Shown piece after piece: positions 12,766-21,075 of a DNA stretch of 64,000 nt; the first letter of the stretch is position 1; each line of letters opens with the position of its first letter. The stretch spans positions 17,496-81,495 of the forward strand of contig NZ_AEEC02000024.1 of the NCBI RefSeq assembly GCF_000300975.2. The letters are read 5' to 3'. The translations under genes and the position numbers were made by a program. The notes beneath the pieces were generated by a model that was not told where the DNA came from, did no database searches, and saw nothing but the letters and a program-made list of their open reading frames with translations. This DNA comes from Herbaspirillum frisingense GSF30 (GTDB taxonomy: Bacteria; Pseudomonadota; Gammaproteobacteria; Burkholderiales; Burkholderiaceae_D).

Positions 12766-14133
12766 GTGCACGTACAGACCCGCAGCGGCGCCCCGCATGA
12801 CGCCGACGGCCTGCCGCCCCGGCAGCGCTTCCTCGCCATCGCCACCGTGGTGCTGGGCATCACCATCGCGGTCCTGGACGGTTCCATCGCCAACCTGGCG
12901 CTGCCGTCGATGGCCGCCGATCTCAAGGCCAGCGATGCCGATGCCATCTGGGTCATCAACAGCTACCAGATCGCCATGGCGGTGTGCCTGCTGCCGCTGG
13001 CTTCGCTGGGCGAGGTAGTGGGCTACCGGCGCGTCTATCTGGGCGGGCTGTTCCTCTTCACGCTGGCTTCGCTGGCCTGCGCCGCCAGCAATGACATGTT
13101 GCAGCTGAGCCTGGCGCGGGTGCTGCAGGGGCTGGGCGCGGCCGGCATCCTGTCGGTCAATACGGCGCTGATCCGTTTCATCTACCCGGCGCGTCTGCTG
13201 GGCCGCGCCATCGGCTACAACGCCCTGGTGGCCGGCACCGGCAATGCCCTGGGGCCGACCGTGGCCGGCTTCATCCTGCACCTGGCGTCCTGGCACTGGC
13301 TGTTCCTGATCAATATCCCGCTCGGGCTGGCCGCGCTCGTGGTGGGCAACAAGGCGCTGCCCACCAATCCGCTGGCCCCGCGCCGCTTCGACCGGCAGAG
13401 CGCGCTCCTGTGCATGTGCTTCATCGGCTTGCTGCTCTATACCATCGATGCGGTCGGCCATCTGCAGGGCGTCTGGGTGGTGGCCAGCTGCGCCGTGCTG
13501 ACCGGGCTGAGCCTGTTCCTGCTGCTCAAGCTGCAGTCGTCCAGCGCGCCCATGCTGCCGCTGGACCTGCTGCGCATTCCCTTGTTTGCGCTGTCCATCG
13601 GCACCTCTTTCTGTTCCTTCGCGGCGCAGATGGCGGTGTTCGTGATGCTGCCCTTCATGTTGCAGAACTACCTGGGCATCAGCGCCGCGCGCGCCGGGCT
13701 GTTGCTGACGGCCTGGCCGATTGCCGTGGCCCTGACCGGGGTGGTGGCGGGCAAGCTGTCGGATCGCATCGCGGCGGGTTTGCTGGGCGGGATAGGGCTG
13801 GGGGTGATGTGCCTGGGCCTGCTGTCGCTGCTGACGATCGACCATGGCACGCCGGACGGCCTGATGGCGCTGCAGTTTGCGATATGCGGGTTTGGCTTCG
13901 GGCTGTTCCAGTCGCCCAACAACCGCACCATGATCAGCGCCGCCCCGCGTGAGCGTACCGGTGGCGCCAGCGGCATGCTGGGCACGGCGCGCCTGACCGG
14001 GCAGACCGTGGGCGCCTCGGTGGTGGCCATGTTGCTGGCGTCGTCGGATGCACCGTATGCGCTGGTGCTGTGCTGCGCCGCCGGGCTGGCGGCGCTGGCG
14101 TGTGTGGTCAGCCTGACACGGCTGCGCTATTGA
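12766..14133 (+). CDS. MFS transporter, DHA2 (EmrB/QacA) drug:H+ antiporter family
   Basis: A 455-residue membrane protein with about 14 hydrophobic segments. The DHA2 hallmarks are present: LDGSIANLALPSMAADL in the first helix, a motif A-like region near residue 82 (LGEVVGYRRVYLGG), and LQGLGAAGILSVNTALI. It begins at GTG 12766 since no upstream ATG is in frame. It follows the amidohydrolase by 65 bases on the same strand and may be co-transcribed, perhaps as an exporter of a pathway metabolite or of an antimicrobial; the sequence cannot decide. Confidence 0.88.
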   Translation: MHVQTRSGAPHDADGLPPRQRFLAIATVVLGITIAVLDGSIANLALPSMAADLKASDADAIWVINSYQIAMAVCLLPLASLGEVVGYRRVYLGGLFLFTLASLACAASNDMLQLSLARVLQGLGAAGILSVNTALIRFIYPARLLGRAIGYNALVAGTGNALGPTVAGFILHLASWHWLFLINIPLGLAALVVGNKALPTNPLAPRRFDRQSALLCMCFIGLLLYTIDAVGHLQGVWVVASCAVLTGLSLFLLLKLQSSSAPMLPLDLLRIPLFALSIGTSFCSFAAQMAVFVMLPFMLQNYLGISAARAGLLLTAWPIAVALTGVVAGKLSDRIAAGLLGGIGLGVMCLGLLSLLTIDHGTPDGLMALQFAICGFGFGLFQSPNNRTMISAAPRERTGGASGMLGTARLTGQTVGASVVAMLLASSDAPYALVLCCAAGLAALACVVSLTRLRY

Positions 14134-14173
14134 AGGGAACGCAAGGAGCGGAAGAGAACGGCGAGGGCAGGGC

Positions 14174-14524
14174 TCAGGCGACTGCGGCCAGGGCCTCGCT
14201 CTGGGCGTGGTGGTGGGCCGCATGGGCGGCCACCGACAGGGCCATGCTGAGGTAATTCTCACCGCGCCTGCGCTGACGGGACTGTTGCTGCTCCAGCGCA
14301 AACAATTGCTGGTAGAGGGTGCGGATCTGCTGCTGCAGCAACTGGCGCTGCTGCTTGCCGTCGCGATTGGCCGGGAAGCGTGCCAGCGACTGCGCCTGCT
14401 GTTGCAGGATCAGGATGCGGTGACTGAGCTGCTCGATCAGTTCGGCGGGGTCATGGTCCAGCGTGTCTGCATGGGTGGCCTGGGTGGCCTCGGCAGTTTT
14501 TTCTTGTTCATACGCGATGTTCAT
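14174..14524 (-). CDS. Small glutamine-rich coiled-coil protein, FlxA-like
   Basis: A 116-residue soluble protein with ATG at 14524 behind GGAG. Residues ~28-80 form two heptad-like helices (LIEQLSHRILILQQQAQSL and LLQQQIRTLYQQLFALEQQQ) joined by a short linker, which resembles the layout of FlxA-like proteins. The C-terminus is alanine/histidine rich (SVAAHAAHHHAQSEALAAVA). It is convergent with the MFS gene and close to the structured repeat at 14587. FlxA is a flagellar-regulon protein of unknown function. No flagellar gene is seen nearby, so the resemblance is only tentative. Confidence 0.55.
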   Translation of the reverse strand: MNIAYEQEKTAEATQATHADTLDHDPAELIEQLSHRILILQQQAQSLARFPANRDGKQQRQLLQQQIRTLYQQLFALEQQQSRQRRRGENYLSMALSVAAHAAHHHAQSEALAAVA

Positions 14525-14586
14525 GCGAACTCCAGCCCCGGTCGAGGCGCCAGTCTTGCAGGTTCAGGCAAGATTGCCTTTGGTTA

Positions 14587-14852
14587 GGGCCTGTTCACAT
14601 TCAATCTACGAGTGCGAGAGGTCGCCAAGCGTTGACTGCCTAGGCGCAGCGACGCGCCGTAGCGGTGCTACGGCAAGGAGCTGCAACAACGGCAGGCGAC
14701 GCTTGGCGGCCTCTCCCGGAGGGTTGGCCCCAGAAGGCGCGCTGGCGGCGTTGCACGTCAGGGCTGGTGGCACCACCACCAGCCCTGACGCGCGCCTTGC
14801 CACCCCGCCTTCTGGGGCCAACGCATCTCGCAGATTGAATGTGAGCAGGCCC
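14587..14852. mobile_element. MITE-like structured element, 266 bp, flanked by TTA
   Basis: The ends are inverted repeats: GGGCCTGTTCACATTCAATC at 14587 and, on the other strand, GGGCCTGCTCACATTCAATC reading left from 14852, with two mismatches over about 27 bases. TTA occurs directly outside both ends (14584-14586 and 14853-14855), like a target duplication. Inside are nested hairpins: 14618-14640 with 14691-14713 (imperfect) enclosing CCGTAGC/GCTACGG, and 14723-14739 with 14806-14822 (perfect 17 bp) enclosing a perfect 15-bp stem 14756-14770/14776-14790. There is no credible gene inside, so any movement would need a transposase in trans. Confidence 0.7.
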
Positions 14853-14896
14853 TTAGTGTTACGGCAGCTTCCTGCAAAGCTTGAGTCGCGAAACGT

Positions 14897-14939
14897 AAAA
14901 AAGCGAAAAGGCGCAGGCCCGTGGCGGGCGCTGCGCCTT
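14897..14939 (-). terminator. Terminator of hpd
   Basis: On the minus strand AAGGCGCAG (the complement of 14931-14939) and CTGCGCCTT (the complement of 14908-14916) form a stem with an inner GCCCG/CGGGC pair, followed by TTTTCGCTTTTTT. It lies 17 bases after the hpd stop. Confidence 0.75.
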
Positions 14940-14955
14940 GCCGCCAGAGCCTGCC

Positions 14956-16056
14956 TCAGATGACGCCGCGGCGCATCTGATCCAGTTCGATGGATTCGAA
15001 CAAGGCCTTGAAATTGCCCTCGCCGAAGCCGTCGTTGCCCTTGCGCTGGATGATTTCATAGAACACCGGGCCGATCAGGTTCTGGGTGAAGATCTGCAAC
15101 AGCAGCCCCTGGCCGGCGGTGGGGGCGCCATCGATGAGGATCTTCAGTTCGCGCAGGGCCGCCAGGTCTTCGCCATGGCCGGGGATGCGGCGTTCCACCA
15201 GGTCGTAGTAGGTGGCGATGGTGTCCTGCAGCGGCACCCCGCGGGCATACAGGGCGCGCACGGTCTGGTAGATGTCGTCGGTGCCCAAGGCGATGTGCTG
15301 GATGCCCTCGCCGTTGTACTGCTTGATGAATTCCTCGATCTGCGACTTGTCGTCCGCACTCTCGTTGATGGGAATGCGGATCTTGCCGCACGGGCTGGTC
15401 ATGGCCCGCGAGCGCAGGCCGGTGACCTTGCCCTCGATGTCGAAATACTTGATCTCGCGGAAGTTGAACAGGCGCGTATAGAACGACGACCAGGTGTCCA
15501 TGGCGCCGCGCATGACGTTGTGGGTCAGGTGGTCGATATAGGTCAGGCCCACGCCCTTGGGATTGCGCTCCACGCCGGGCAAGAACTGGAAATCGACGTC
15601 ATAGATGGAGCCGTTGTCGCCATAGCGGTCCACCAGATACAGCAGCGAGCCGCCGATGCCGCGGATGGCCGGGATGTTCAGCTCCATCGGGCCCAGGCGG
15701 GCTTCCACGCCTTCGGCGCCCAGTTCCAGCGCGCGCTTGTAGACGAAGGCCGCATCCTTGACGCGGAAGGCCATGGCATTGACCGAGGCGCCATGCATCT
15801 GGGCGAAGGCGGCGGCATTGCTGTCCGGCTCACCGTTGAGGATGAAGTTGATCTGGCCCTGGCGATACAGGGTCACGTTCTTGGAACGGTGACGCGCCAC
15901 GGCGGTAAAGCCCATCAGTTCCAGCACGCCGGCGATGGCGGCCGGGTCGGCGGCGGTGTATTCGACGAACTCGAAACCGTCGGTCCCCATGGGGTTGTCG
16001 AACAGGTCCGTGCTGGCGGCGGCAAGTTGGCTGATCTGGCTGTCTGCGTGGCCCAT
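14956..16056 (-). CDS. hpd: 4-Hydroxyphenylpyruvate dioxygenase
   Basis: Fe(II)-dependent dioxygenase that converts 4-hydroxyphenylpyruvate to homogentisate in tyrosine catabolism; 366 residues, a normal bacterial length. The start is ATG 16056 behind GAGGAG (an ATG 42 bases upstream lacks a site). Two vicinal-oxygen-chelate halves are visible: the N-terminal [20 protein letters not shown] and the catalytic C-terminal half with YIDHLTHNV (iron His), [12 protein letters not shown] (iron His) and the closing glutamate in [12 protein letters not shown]. The Lrp-type gene at 16203 is divergent and probably regulates it. No other homogentisate gene is in the window. Confidence 0.95.
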   Translation of the reverse strand: MGHADSQISQLAAASTDLFDNPMGTDGFEFVEYTAADPAAIAGVLELMGFTAVARHRSKNVTLYRQGQINFILNGEPDSNAAAFAQMHGASVNAMAFRVKDAAFVYKRALELGAEGVEARLGPMELNIPAIRGIGGSLLYLVDRYGDNGSIYDVDFQFLPGVERNPKGVGLTYIDHLTHNVMRGAMDTWSSFYTRLFNFREIKYFDIEGKVTGLRSRAMTSPCGKIRIPINESADDKSQIEEFIKQYNGEGIQHIALGTDDIYQTVRALYARGVPLQDTIATYYDLVERRIPGHGEDLAALRELKILIDGAPTAGQGLLLQIFTQNLIGPVFYEIIQRKGNDGFGEGNFKALFESIELDQMRRGVI

Positions 16057-16125
16057 CTGTGTCTCCTCGGATTGGAAAGGCCGGCAAGCCCGGCCCATGC
16101 GAGGAGTTTATTGCGTCGCCACTGC

Positions 16126-16172
16126 AATTTGTGATTGTTTTTTGCGCAAATTAGGGGTTAATATGCACAAAT
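16126..16172. promoter_or_regulatory. Divergent hpd/Lrp control region with ATTTGTG half-sites
   Basis: The 146-base gap holds AATTTGTG at 16126-16133, CAAATT at 16147-16152 and CACAAAT at 16166-16172, inverted with respect to the first, plus the palindrome TTGCGCAA. Lrp/AsnC proteins bind such AT-rich imperfect palindromes. No firm -35/-10 pair is assigned. Confidence 0.4.
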
Positions 16173-16202
16173 AAATCTTAAATAAGAAAATTGGAGAGAT
16201 AA

Positions 16203-16721
16203 ATGAGCATCATCAATGTGGATCGCTACGATCTGGCCTTGCTGACCGAGCTGCAGCGTGACGGACATATTACCAACAGTGCACTGGGACTGAAAGTTCA
16301 CTTGTCCACCTCCCAGATCAGTCGTCGCGTGCAGCGACTGGAAGAAGCCCACGTCATCGAACGCTACACCGCCGTGCTGGACCCGGCAGTGGTCGGCCTG
16401 GGCGTGACGGCCTTCACCACCGTCACCCTGGATCGCCAGGGCGAAACCCGGGGCGAATTGTTCGAAAAAGCCGTGGAAACGATGCCAGAGGTCACCGAAT
16501 GCTTCTCCGTCACGGGGGAGGGCGATTATATCCTGCGCATTGTCGCCCCCGACCTGGCGGCGTTTTCCGAATTCATGATGAGCCGGCTGCTGCGCCTGCC
16601 TGGCGTGACCAACGTCAAATCCAACATCACCCTCAAGAAGGTCAAGCAGTCCCACGAACTGCCGCTGGAACACGTCATGCAGCCGGTGAAGTCGCGCCAG
16701 CGCATTCGCTTCTCCCAATGA
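16203..16721 (+). CDS. Lrp/AsnC-family transcriptional regulator (probable hpd regulator)
   Basis: A 172-residue regulator, ATG 16203 with GGAGAG just before it. Residues 5-50 form the AsnC helix-turn-helix (LALLTELQRDGHITNSALG, then STSQISRRVQRLEEAHVI), and 70-150 the RAM effector domain (VTECFSVTGEGDYILRIVAPD). A basic C-terminal tail ending KSRQRIRFSQ is somewhat longer than usual. Divergent placement from hpd suggests control of tyrosine or phenylalanine degradation, as known for Lrp-type regulators such as PhhR-independent HpdR proteins elsewhere. The effector is inferred to be an aromatic amino acid. Confidence 0.87.
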   Translation: MSIINVDRYDLALLTELQRDGHITNSALGLKVHLSTSQISRRVQRLEEAHVIERYTAVLDPAVVGLGVTAFTTVTLDRQGETRGELFEKAVETMPEVTECFSVTGEGDYILRIVAPDLAAFSEFMMSRLLRLPGVTNVKSNITLKKVKQSHELPLEHVMQPVKSRQRIRFSQ

Positions 16722-16752
16722 GGGAGTGAAGGTAGAGGACGGGCCGCCTGTG

Positions 16753-16802
16753 AATTCAAAAGCAAGCGCCCGAGTGCGACGCCACCAGGGGGCGCCTAGA
16801 AT
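16753..16802 (+). promoter_or_regulatory. Candidate Ada box and -10 element of the alkylation-repair operon
   Basis: AATTCAAAAGCAA at 16753-16765 fits the AAT-N6-GCAA pattern recognised by methylated E. coli Ada. A -10-like TAGAAT lies at 16797-16802, placing the box about 45-55 bases before the probable transcription start, as at E. coli ada. The gene start at 16831 follows with GGAG. Confidence 0.6.
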
Positions 16803-16830
16803 CATCCTGACCCGATAGCAGGAGCACCCC

Positions 16831-18036
16831 ATGCCGAGCACGACCTCCCCGATGATTTCCAGGCCCCCTACGTCCCCCGCGCCCTCCACGGAGGAGGGCC
16901 CTGCATCCGTCGACCCGTCCCTGACCGAGCCGTCCCTAATCGCCCCGTCCCTCATCGACCAGCAACGCTGGCTGGCCGTGCAGCGCCGCGACCCGGCGTT
17001 CGACGGCCTGTTCTGGTATTCGGTCAAGAGCACCGGCGTCTATTGCAAGCCTTCCTGCGGCGCGCGCACGCCCTTGCGCAAGAACGTGGCCTTTCACGCC
17101 AGTTGCGTGGCTGCCGAAGCGGCTGGTTTTCGCCCCTGCAAGCGCTGTCGGCCCGACCTGCCACCGCTGCAGGAACGCCAGGCCCAGGCCATCGCCCAGG
17201 CCTGCCGCCTGATCGAAGCCGCCGAGCAGGCGCCCGCCACCGAGGACCTGGCCCAGGCCGTGGGCTTGAGCCGCTACCACTTCCATCGGCTCTTCAAGGT
17301 CCACACCGGGTTGACCCCCAAGGCCTATGGCGACGCCCGGCGGGCGCAGCGCCTGCGTCAGCAGCTGGCCTCACGCGCCAGTGTCACCGAGGCCTTCTAC
17401 GAAGCCGGCTTCAATTCCAGCGGTGGCTTCTACGCCCACCGCAATGCCGACCTGGGCATGAAGCCGGCGGCCTACCGCCACGGCGGCCGTGGCGAAAAAA
17501 TCCGTTTCGCGGTGGCGCAATGCTGGCTGGGCGCCTTGCTGGTGGCGGCCACCGAGCAGGGCATCTGCGCCGTCACCCTGGGTGAGGATGCCGAGGTCCT
17601 GGTGCAGCAACTGCAGGACCGTTTTGCCCAGGCCGAACTGGCGCCGGGCGATGCCGCCTTCGAGCAGACGCTGGCGCAGGTGCTGGCCGCGCTGGATGAT
17701 CCGCAACGTGGCGCCACGCTGCCACTGGACGTGCGTGGTACAGCCTTCCAGCAGCGCGTGTGGCAGGCCCTGCGCGAGATACCGCCGGGGGTGACCCTGA
17801 GCTACGCCGAACTGGCCGCCCGCATCGGCCAGCCGGCGGCGGTGAGGGCGGTGGCCAGCGCCTGCGCGCACAACGAGATTGCCTTGCTGATTCCCTGCCA
17901 TCGCATCGTGCGCCAGGATGGATCACCGTCCGGCTACCGCTGGGGCATCGAGCGCAAGGCGGCCTTGCTGGCGCGCGAGGCAGTGGCGCACCCGCCGCAA
18001 CCGCCGCAACCGCCGCAACCGCAGTCGCAGCCGTAG
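16831..18036 (+). CDS. ada: Ada: bifunctional methyl-sensing activator and O6-methylguanine-DNA methyltransferase
   Basis: A 401-residue Ada. The N-terminal zinc domain has the four cysteines in GVYCKPSCGAR (Cys72, Cys76) and FRPCKRCRPD (Cys103, Cys106); Cys72 is the methylphosphotriester acceptor. An AraC helix-turn-helix follows (TEDLAQAVGLSRYHFHRLF), then the methyltransferase with IPCHRIV (Cys356) and GTAFQQRVWQAL. It removes methyl groups from O6-methylguanine and phosphotriesters and then activates the adaptive response. Oddities: a ~45-residue Ser/Pro-rich N-terminal extension (E. coli Ada is 354 residues) and a PPQ-repeat tail encoded by a 9-base repeat near 17993-18020. It heads an operon with alkB. 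Confidence 0.95.
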   Translation: MPSTTSPMISRPPTSPAPSTEEGPASVDPSLTEPSLIAPSLIDQQRWLAVQRRDPAFDGLFWYSVKSTGVYCKPSCGARTPLRKNVAFHASCVAAEAAGFRPCKRCRPDLPPLQERQAQAIAQACRLIEAAEQAPATEDLAQAVGLSRYHFHRLFKVHTGLTPKAYGDARRAQRLRQQLASRASVTEAFYEAGFNSSGGFYAHRNADLGMKPAAYRHGGRGEKIRFAVAQCWLGALLVAATEQGICAVTLGEDAEVLVQQLQDRFAQAELAPGDAAFEQTLAQVLAALDDPQRGATLPLDVRGTAFQQRVWQALREIPPGVTLSYAELAARIGQPAAVRAVASACAHNEIALLIPCHRIVRQDGSPSGYRWGIERKAALLAREAVAHPPQPPQPPQPQSQP

Positions 18037-18121
18037 CCAGCCACCGCCAACGGCAAGCCCGTCTGAAGGCGCGGGCAGAGGCGGCTACAATGGCTGTTAC
18101 TTCATATTGCAGGAGTCGTGC

Positions 18122-19033
18122 ATGCATGTTCTTGGCAAGGCCGGCCTCGCCTTCACCGGCGCGGTTCTGGTTCTGGGTGGCCTGATCGCCTGCTCGCCGC
18201 TATCGGCCATCAACGCGGTTACCCCGAGCTCCAGCTACATCAAGACCGAAGGCGTGGCCTACGCCGACAGCGACCATCCACGCCAGAAGCTGGACATCTA
18301 CCGGCCGGCCGCGCAGGCCGACGCGGCGACCGCCAAGGGCTTGCCGGTGGTGGTCTTCTTCTATGGCGGCAGCTGGAACGAAGGCAGCCGCAAGGACTAC
18401 GCCTTCGTCGGCGAAGCCTTGAGCTCTCGCGGCATCATCGCCGTGCTGCCGGACTATCGCGTCTATCCCGAAGTACGTTATCCGGATTTCCTCAAGGACA
18501 GCGCCCAGGCCCTGGCCTGGACCCTGCGTTCCCTGCACGAACTGGGCGGCGATCCGCAACGGGTCTTCGTCATGGGGCATAGTGCCGGCGCCTATAACGC
18601 GGCCATGCTGGCCCTGGACGCGCGCTGGCTGCGCCAGGCCGGCGCCTCGCCGGATGCCCTGCGCGGATGGATCGGCCTGGCCGGGCCGTACGACTTCCTG
18701 CCCATCGAAAACCCGGACGTCAAGCCGGTATTCTTTGCCCCCGACTCGCCGCCTGATTCGCAACCGGTGCGCCACGTCCAGGCTGGTGCGCCACCCGCGC
18801 TGCTGATTGCCTCGCACAAGGACAAGCTGGTATCGGCCACCCGCAATACGGCCGGGCTGGCCACACTGCTGCGCGCACAGCAGGTGCCGGTGGAGGAACG
18901 TTACTTCGACAACACCTCGCACGCCTCCCTGGTGGGCAGCCTGGCACGGCCGCTGCGATTCCTGGCGCCGACGCTGGAGACGGTCACCGAGTTCATCGCT
19001 ACGCCGCCCCCGCGCACCAAGGCCGCGCCGTGA
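18122..19033 (+). CDS. Alpha/beta-hydrolase lipoprotein (esterase/lipase, BD-FAE type) inside the Ada operon
   Basis: A 303-residue hydrolase, ATG 18122 behind AGGAG. An N-terminal lipoprotein signal ends in LIAC with the lipidated cysteine at about residue 24, so it is envelope-anchored. The alpha/beta fold shows VVVFFYGGSWNEGS (oxyanion region), the nucleophile serine in VMGHSAGAYNAAML, a late Asp (HKDKL) and catalytic His in DNTSHASLVG. Its 3' end overlaps alkB by ATGA-type coupling (GTG 19030 within the stop), linking it to alkylation repair. The function there is unknown; cleavage of an ester formed or released by alkylating agents is a guess. Confidence 0.82.
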   Translation: MHVLGKAGLAFTGAVLVLGGLIACSPLSAINAVTPSSSYIKTEGVAYADSDHPRQKLDIYRPAAQADAATAKGLPVVVFFYGGSWNEGSRKDYAFVGEALSSRGIIAVLPDYRVYPEVRYPDFLKDSAQALAWTLRSLHELGGDPQRVFVMGHSAGAYNAAMLALDARWLRQAGASPDALRGWIGLAGPYDFLPIENPDVKPVFFAPDSPPDSQPVRHVQAGAPPALLIASHKDKLVSATRNTAGLATLLRAQQVPVEERYFDNTSHASLVGSLARPLRFLAPTLETVTEFIATPPPRTKAAP

Positions 19034-19683
19034 CCGGTGACCTGTTTGCCGCGCTGCCCCGCGAGCCCGACATCGAGAGCATCACCGAGGGCGCGACCTT
19101 GCTGCGCGCCTTCGTCAGCGACGAGGAGGCTGCAACGCTGGTGGCTGCCATCGATACCGTGCTGGCACACTCTCCCTTGCGCAACATGCAGACGCCGGGC
19201 GGCTTTCGCATGTCGGTGGCGATGAGCAATTGCGGGCAATTCGGCTGGGTGACCGACCGTCGTGGCTATCGCTACCAGACGCTGGACCCGGTGACCGGGC
19301 AACACTGGCCCGACATGCCGCCTGCATTCGTCGCACTGGCACAGCGGGCGGCCGAGGCGGGCGGGTTTGCTCCCTTTCTGCCGGACGCCTGCCTGGTCAA
19401 CCGCTACGACCCCGGCGCCCGCATGTCGCTGCACCAGGACCGTAACGAAGAAGACATGCAGCAGCCTATCGTCTCGGTCTCGCTCGGCTTGCCGGCGACC
19501 TTCCTCTTTGGTGGCATGGAGCGTAGCGACAAGCCGCAACGCATGCGGCTGGAGAGTGGGGATGTGGTGGTCTGGGGCGGCCCGGCGCGGCTGGCCTTTC
19601 ATGGCGTGGATGTGCTGCGCGATGGCGAGCACCCGCTCACCGGTCGCTGCCGCTATAACCTGACCTTCCGTCGCGCCCGCTGA
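19030..19683 (+). CDS. alkB: Alpha-ketoglutarate-dependent DNA dealkylase AlkB
   Basis: A 217-residue Fe(II)/2-oxoglutarate dioxygenase that oxidatively removes methyl groups from 1-methyladenine and 3-methylcytosine. The iron triad is clear: His135 and Asp137 in SLHQDRNE and His191 in LAFHGVD; the 2-oxoglutarate arginine lies in CRYNLTFRR. The length is nearly identical to E. coli AlkB (216). GTG 19030 overlaps the stop of the hydrolase gene. Together with ada this forms an adaptive-response operon. Confidence 0.95.
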   Translation: MTGDLFAALPREPDIESITEGATLLRAFVSDEEAATLVAAIDTVLAHSPLRNMQTPGGFRMSVAMSNCGQFGWVTDRRGYRYQTLDPVTGQHWPDMPPAFVALAQRAAEAGGFAPFLPDACLVNRYDPGARMSLHQDRNEEDMQQPIVSVSLGLPATFLFGGMERSDKPQRMRLESGDVVVWGGPARLAFHGVDVLRDGEHPLTGRCRYNLTFRRAR

Positions 19684-19701
19684 GGGCAACGATCCTGCCG
19701 A

Positions 19702-20892
19702 TCAGGCTGGTGCAGCGTGCGCGCTGCCGTGTGCAGCCTTGCGCGCAGTGCTGCTCGTCCGGCGCGCCGCTTTTTTGCGCGCCGGCCGGCGTGCAGGGGA
19801 ATCATCGGCTTCGTGCAGGCGCTGTTGCAGCAAGGCCAGCACCGCCGCCTCTTCCGGCGACAGGTCGTGCAGCTCCTGCACCAGTTCGGCCTGCACCCGC
19901 TCTTCCAGCAACTCGGCGAAACTGCCATCGAGATAGCTCTCGATGACCGCCGGGTGCACATAGCATTTGCGACAGATCGACGGCGTATTGCCCAGCCGGC
20001 GTGCCACGTTCTCGATGGCGCGGACCACGTTCTGCTTGGCCTGGGCCTGCGAGTCCACCCGCTCGAAGGCCTGCAGCGCCAGCGTGGCCAGCACCGTACC
20101 GGCCCAGGTGCGGAAATCCTTGGCACTGAAATCTTCGCCCGCCGCCTCGCGCAGATAGGCATTGACGTCGCCGGAGTCGATGCAGTGCCGCTCACCGTCG
20201 TCATCTACGTACTGGAACAGCTCCTGCCCCGGCAACTCGCGCATCTTGCGGATGATGCGTGCCACATAGGGATCATGCAGCTTGATGTCATGCTGCACCC
20301 CGCTTTTGCCACGGAAGCGGAACAGCACATCGCTGCCATCGACCCGCACATGGCGATGGCGCAGCGTGGTCAGCCCGAAGGACTTGTTCTGGCGCGCGTA
20401 TTCGTCGTTACCGACCCGCATGAAGGTGCTCTGCAGCAGATGCACCACCGCCGCCAATACCTTTTGCCGATGCAGGCCGGGCCGCTGCAGATCCTGCTCC
20501 ACCACCTTGCGGATGGTGGGCAGGGCGCGGGCGAAACTGATCATGCGCAGATATTTGGCGTCGTCGCGCACCAGGCGCCAGCGGGCGTGATAGCGGTACT
20601 GCTTGCGACCCCGCGCATCGCGCCCGGTGGCCTGGATATGGCCGTTATGATGGGGGCTGATCCACACCTCTTCCCAGGCCGGTGGAATGGCCAGCGACTT
20701 CAGGCGCGCCAGCACGTCGGCATCGCGTATCAGTGCGCCCTGCGCATCGTGGTAGGCAAAGCCCTTGCCATGGCGGCTGCGGCGGATGCCCGGCATCTCG
20801 TCGTTGACGTAGCGCAGCTGGTTGGCACGGGCGATGTCGGCGGCCTCGTCCTGGTGACGGGCATCGGCGGGGGGAGCAGCATTGCGGTCCAT
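19702..20892 (-). CDS. DNA topoisomerase IB (poxvirus type)
   Basis: A 396-residue eukaryote/poxvirus-like type IB topoisomerase that relaxes supercoils through a 3'-phosphotyrosyl link. The N-terminal domain has RRSRHGKGFAYHD and WISPHHNGHIQATGRDARGR; the catalytic domain has the KYLRM and YVDDDGERHCIDSGDVN stretches, the FRTWAGTVLA block, and tyrosine about 311 in SICRKCYVHPAV. The tail is Lys/Arg/Ala-rich (PARKKAARRTSSTARKAAHG), likely nonspecific DNA binding. It is convergent with the alkB operon and 18 bases from it. Bacterial copies are common in beta-proteobacteria but non-essential. Confidence 0.92.
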   Translation of the reverse strand: MDRNAAPPADARHQDEAADIARANQLRYVNDEMPGIRRSRHGKGFAYHDAQGALIRDADVLARLKSLAIPPAWEEVWISPHHNGHIQATGRDARGRKQYRYHARWRLVRDDAKYLRMISFARALPTIRKVVEQDLQRPGLHRQKVLAAVVHLLQSTFMRVGNDEYARQNKSFGLTTLRHRHVRVDGSDVLFRFRGKSGVQHDIKLHDPYVARIIRKMRELPGQELFQYVDDDGERHCIDSGDVNAYLREAAGEDFSAKDFRTWAGTVLATLALQAFERVDSQAQAKQNVVRAIENVARRLGNTPSICRKCYVHPAVIESYLDGSFAELLEERVQAELVQELHDLSPEEAAVLALLQQRLHEADDSPARRPARKKAARRTSSTARKAAHGSAHAAPA

Positions 20893-21033
20893 GATGGTCT
20901 CCTCGGACGCGGCGCCGGGACATCCGGCAATGGTCCATGGCGGCCATTATTGAGCAAGCCGCCCCGGCCGACAGTCAGCCATTGGCCGGGGATGGTGTGG
21001 GACTTTTCCCGCACGTCGAGCTAGCTCGGACTA

Positions 21034-21075
21034 CTAACTCAGAACGACTAGCTCAGAACGACTAGCTCAGAACGA
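21034..21075. repeat. Three tandem copies of a 14-base repeat
   Basis: CTAACTCAGAACGA at 21034-21047 and two exact CTAGCTCAGAACGA copies at 21048-21061 and 21062-21075. The last copy includes the stop codon of the truncated TpsB gene, so the repeat may have grown by slippage at its 3' end. A GAGCTAGCTC palindrome lies just to the left. Confidence 0.85.

Noticed and set aside
12673..14301. A 542-codon Gln/Arg/His-rich minus-strand frame opposite the MFS gene.
   Set aside because: Shadow of a 14-helix transporter.
17993..18020. Repeats of CCGCCGCAA at the end of ada.
   Set aside because: Real but short and confined to a disordered PPQ tail; noted in the gene entry and not raised as a separate finding.
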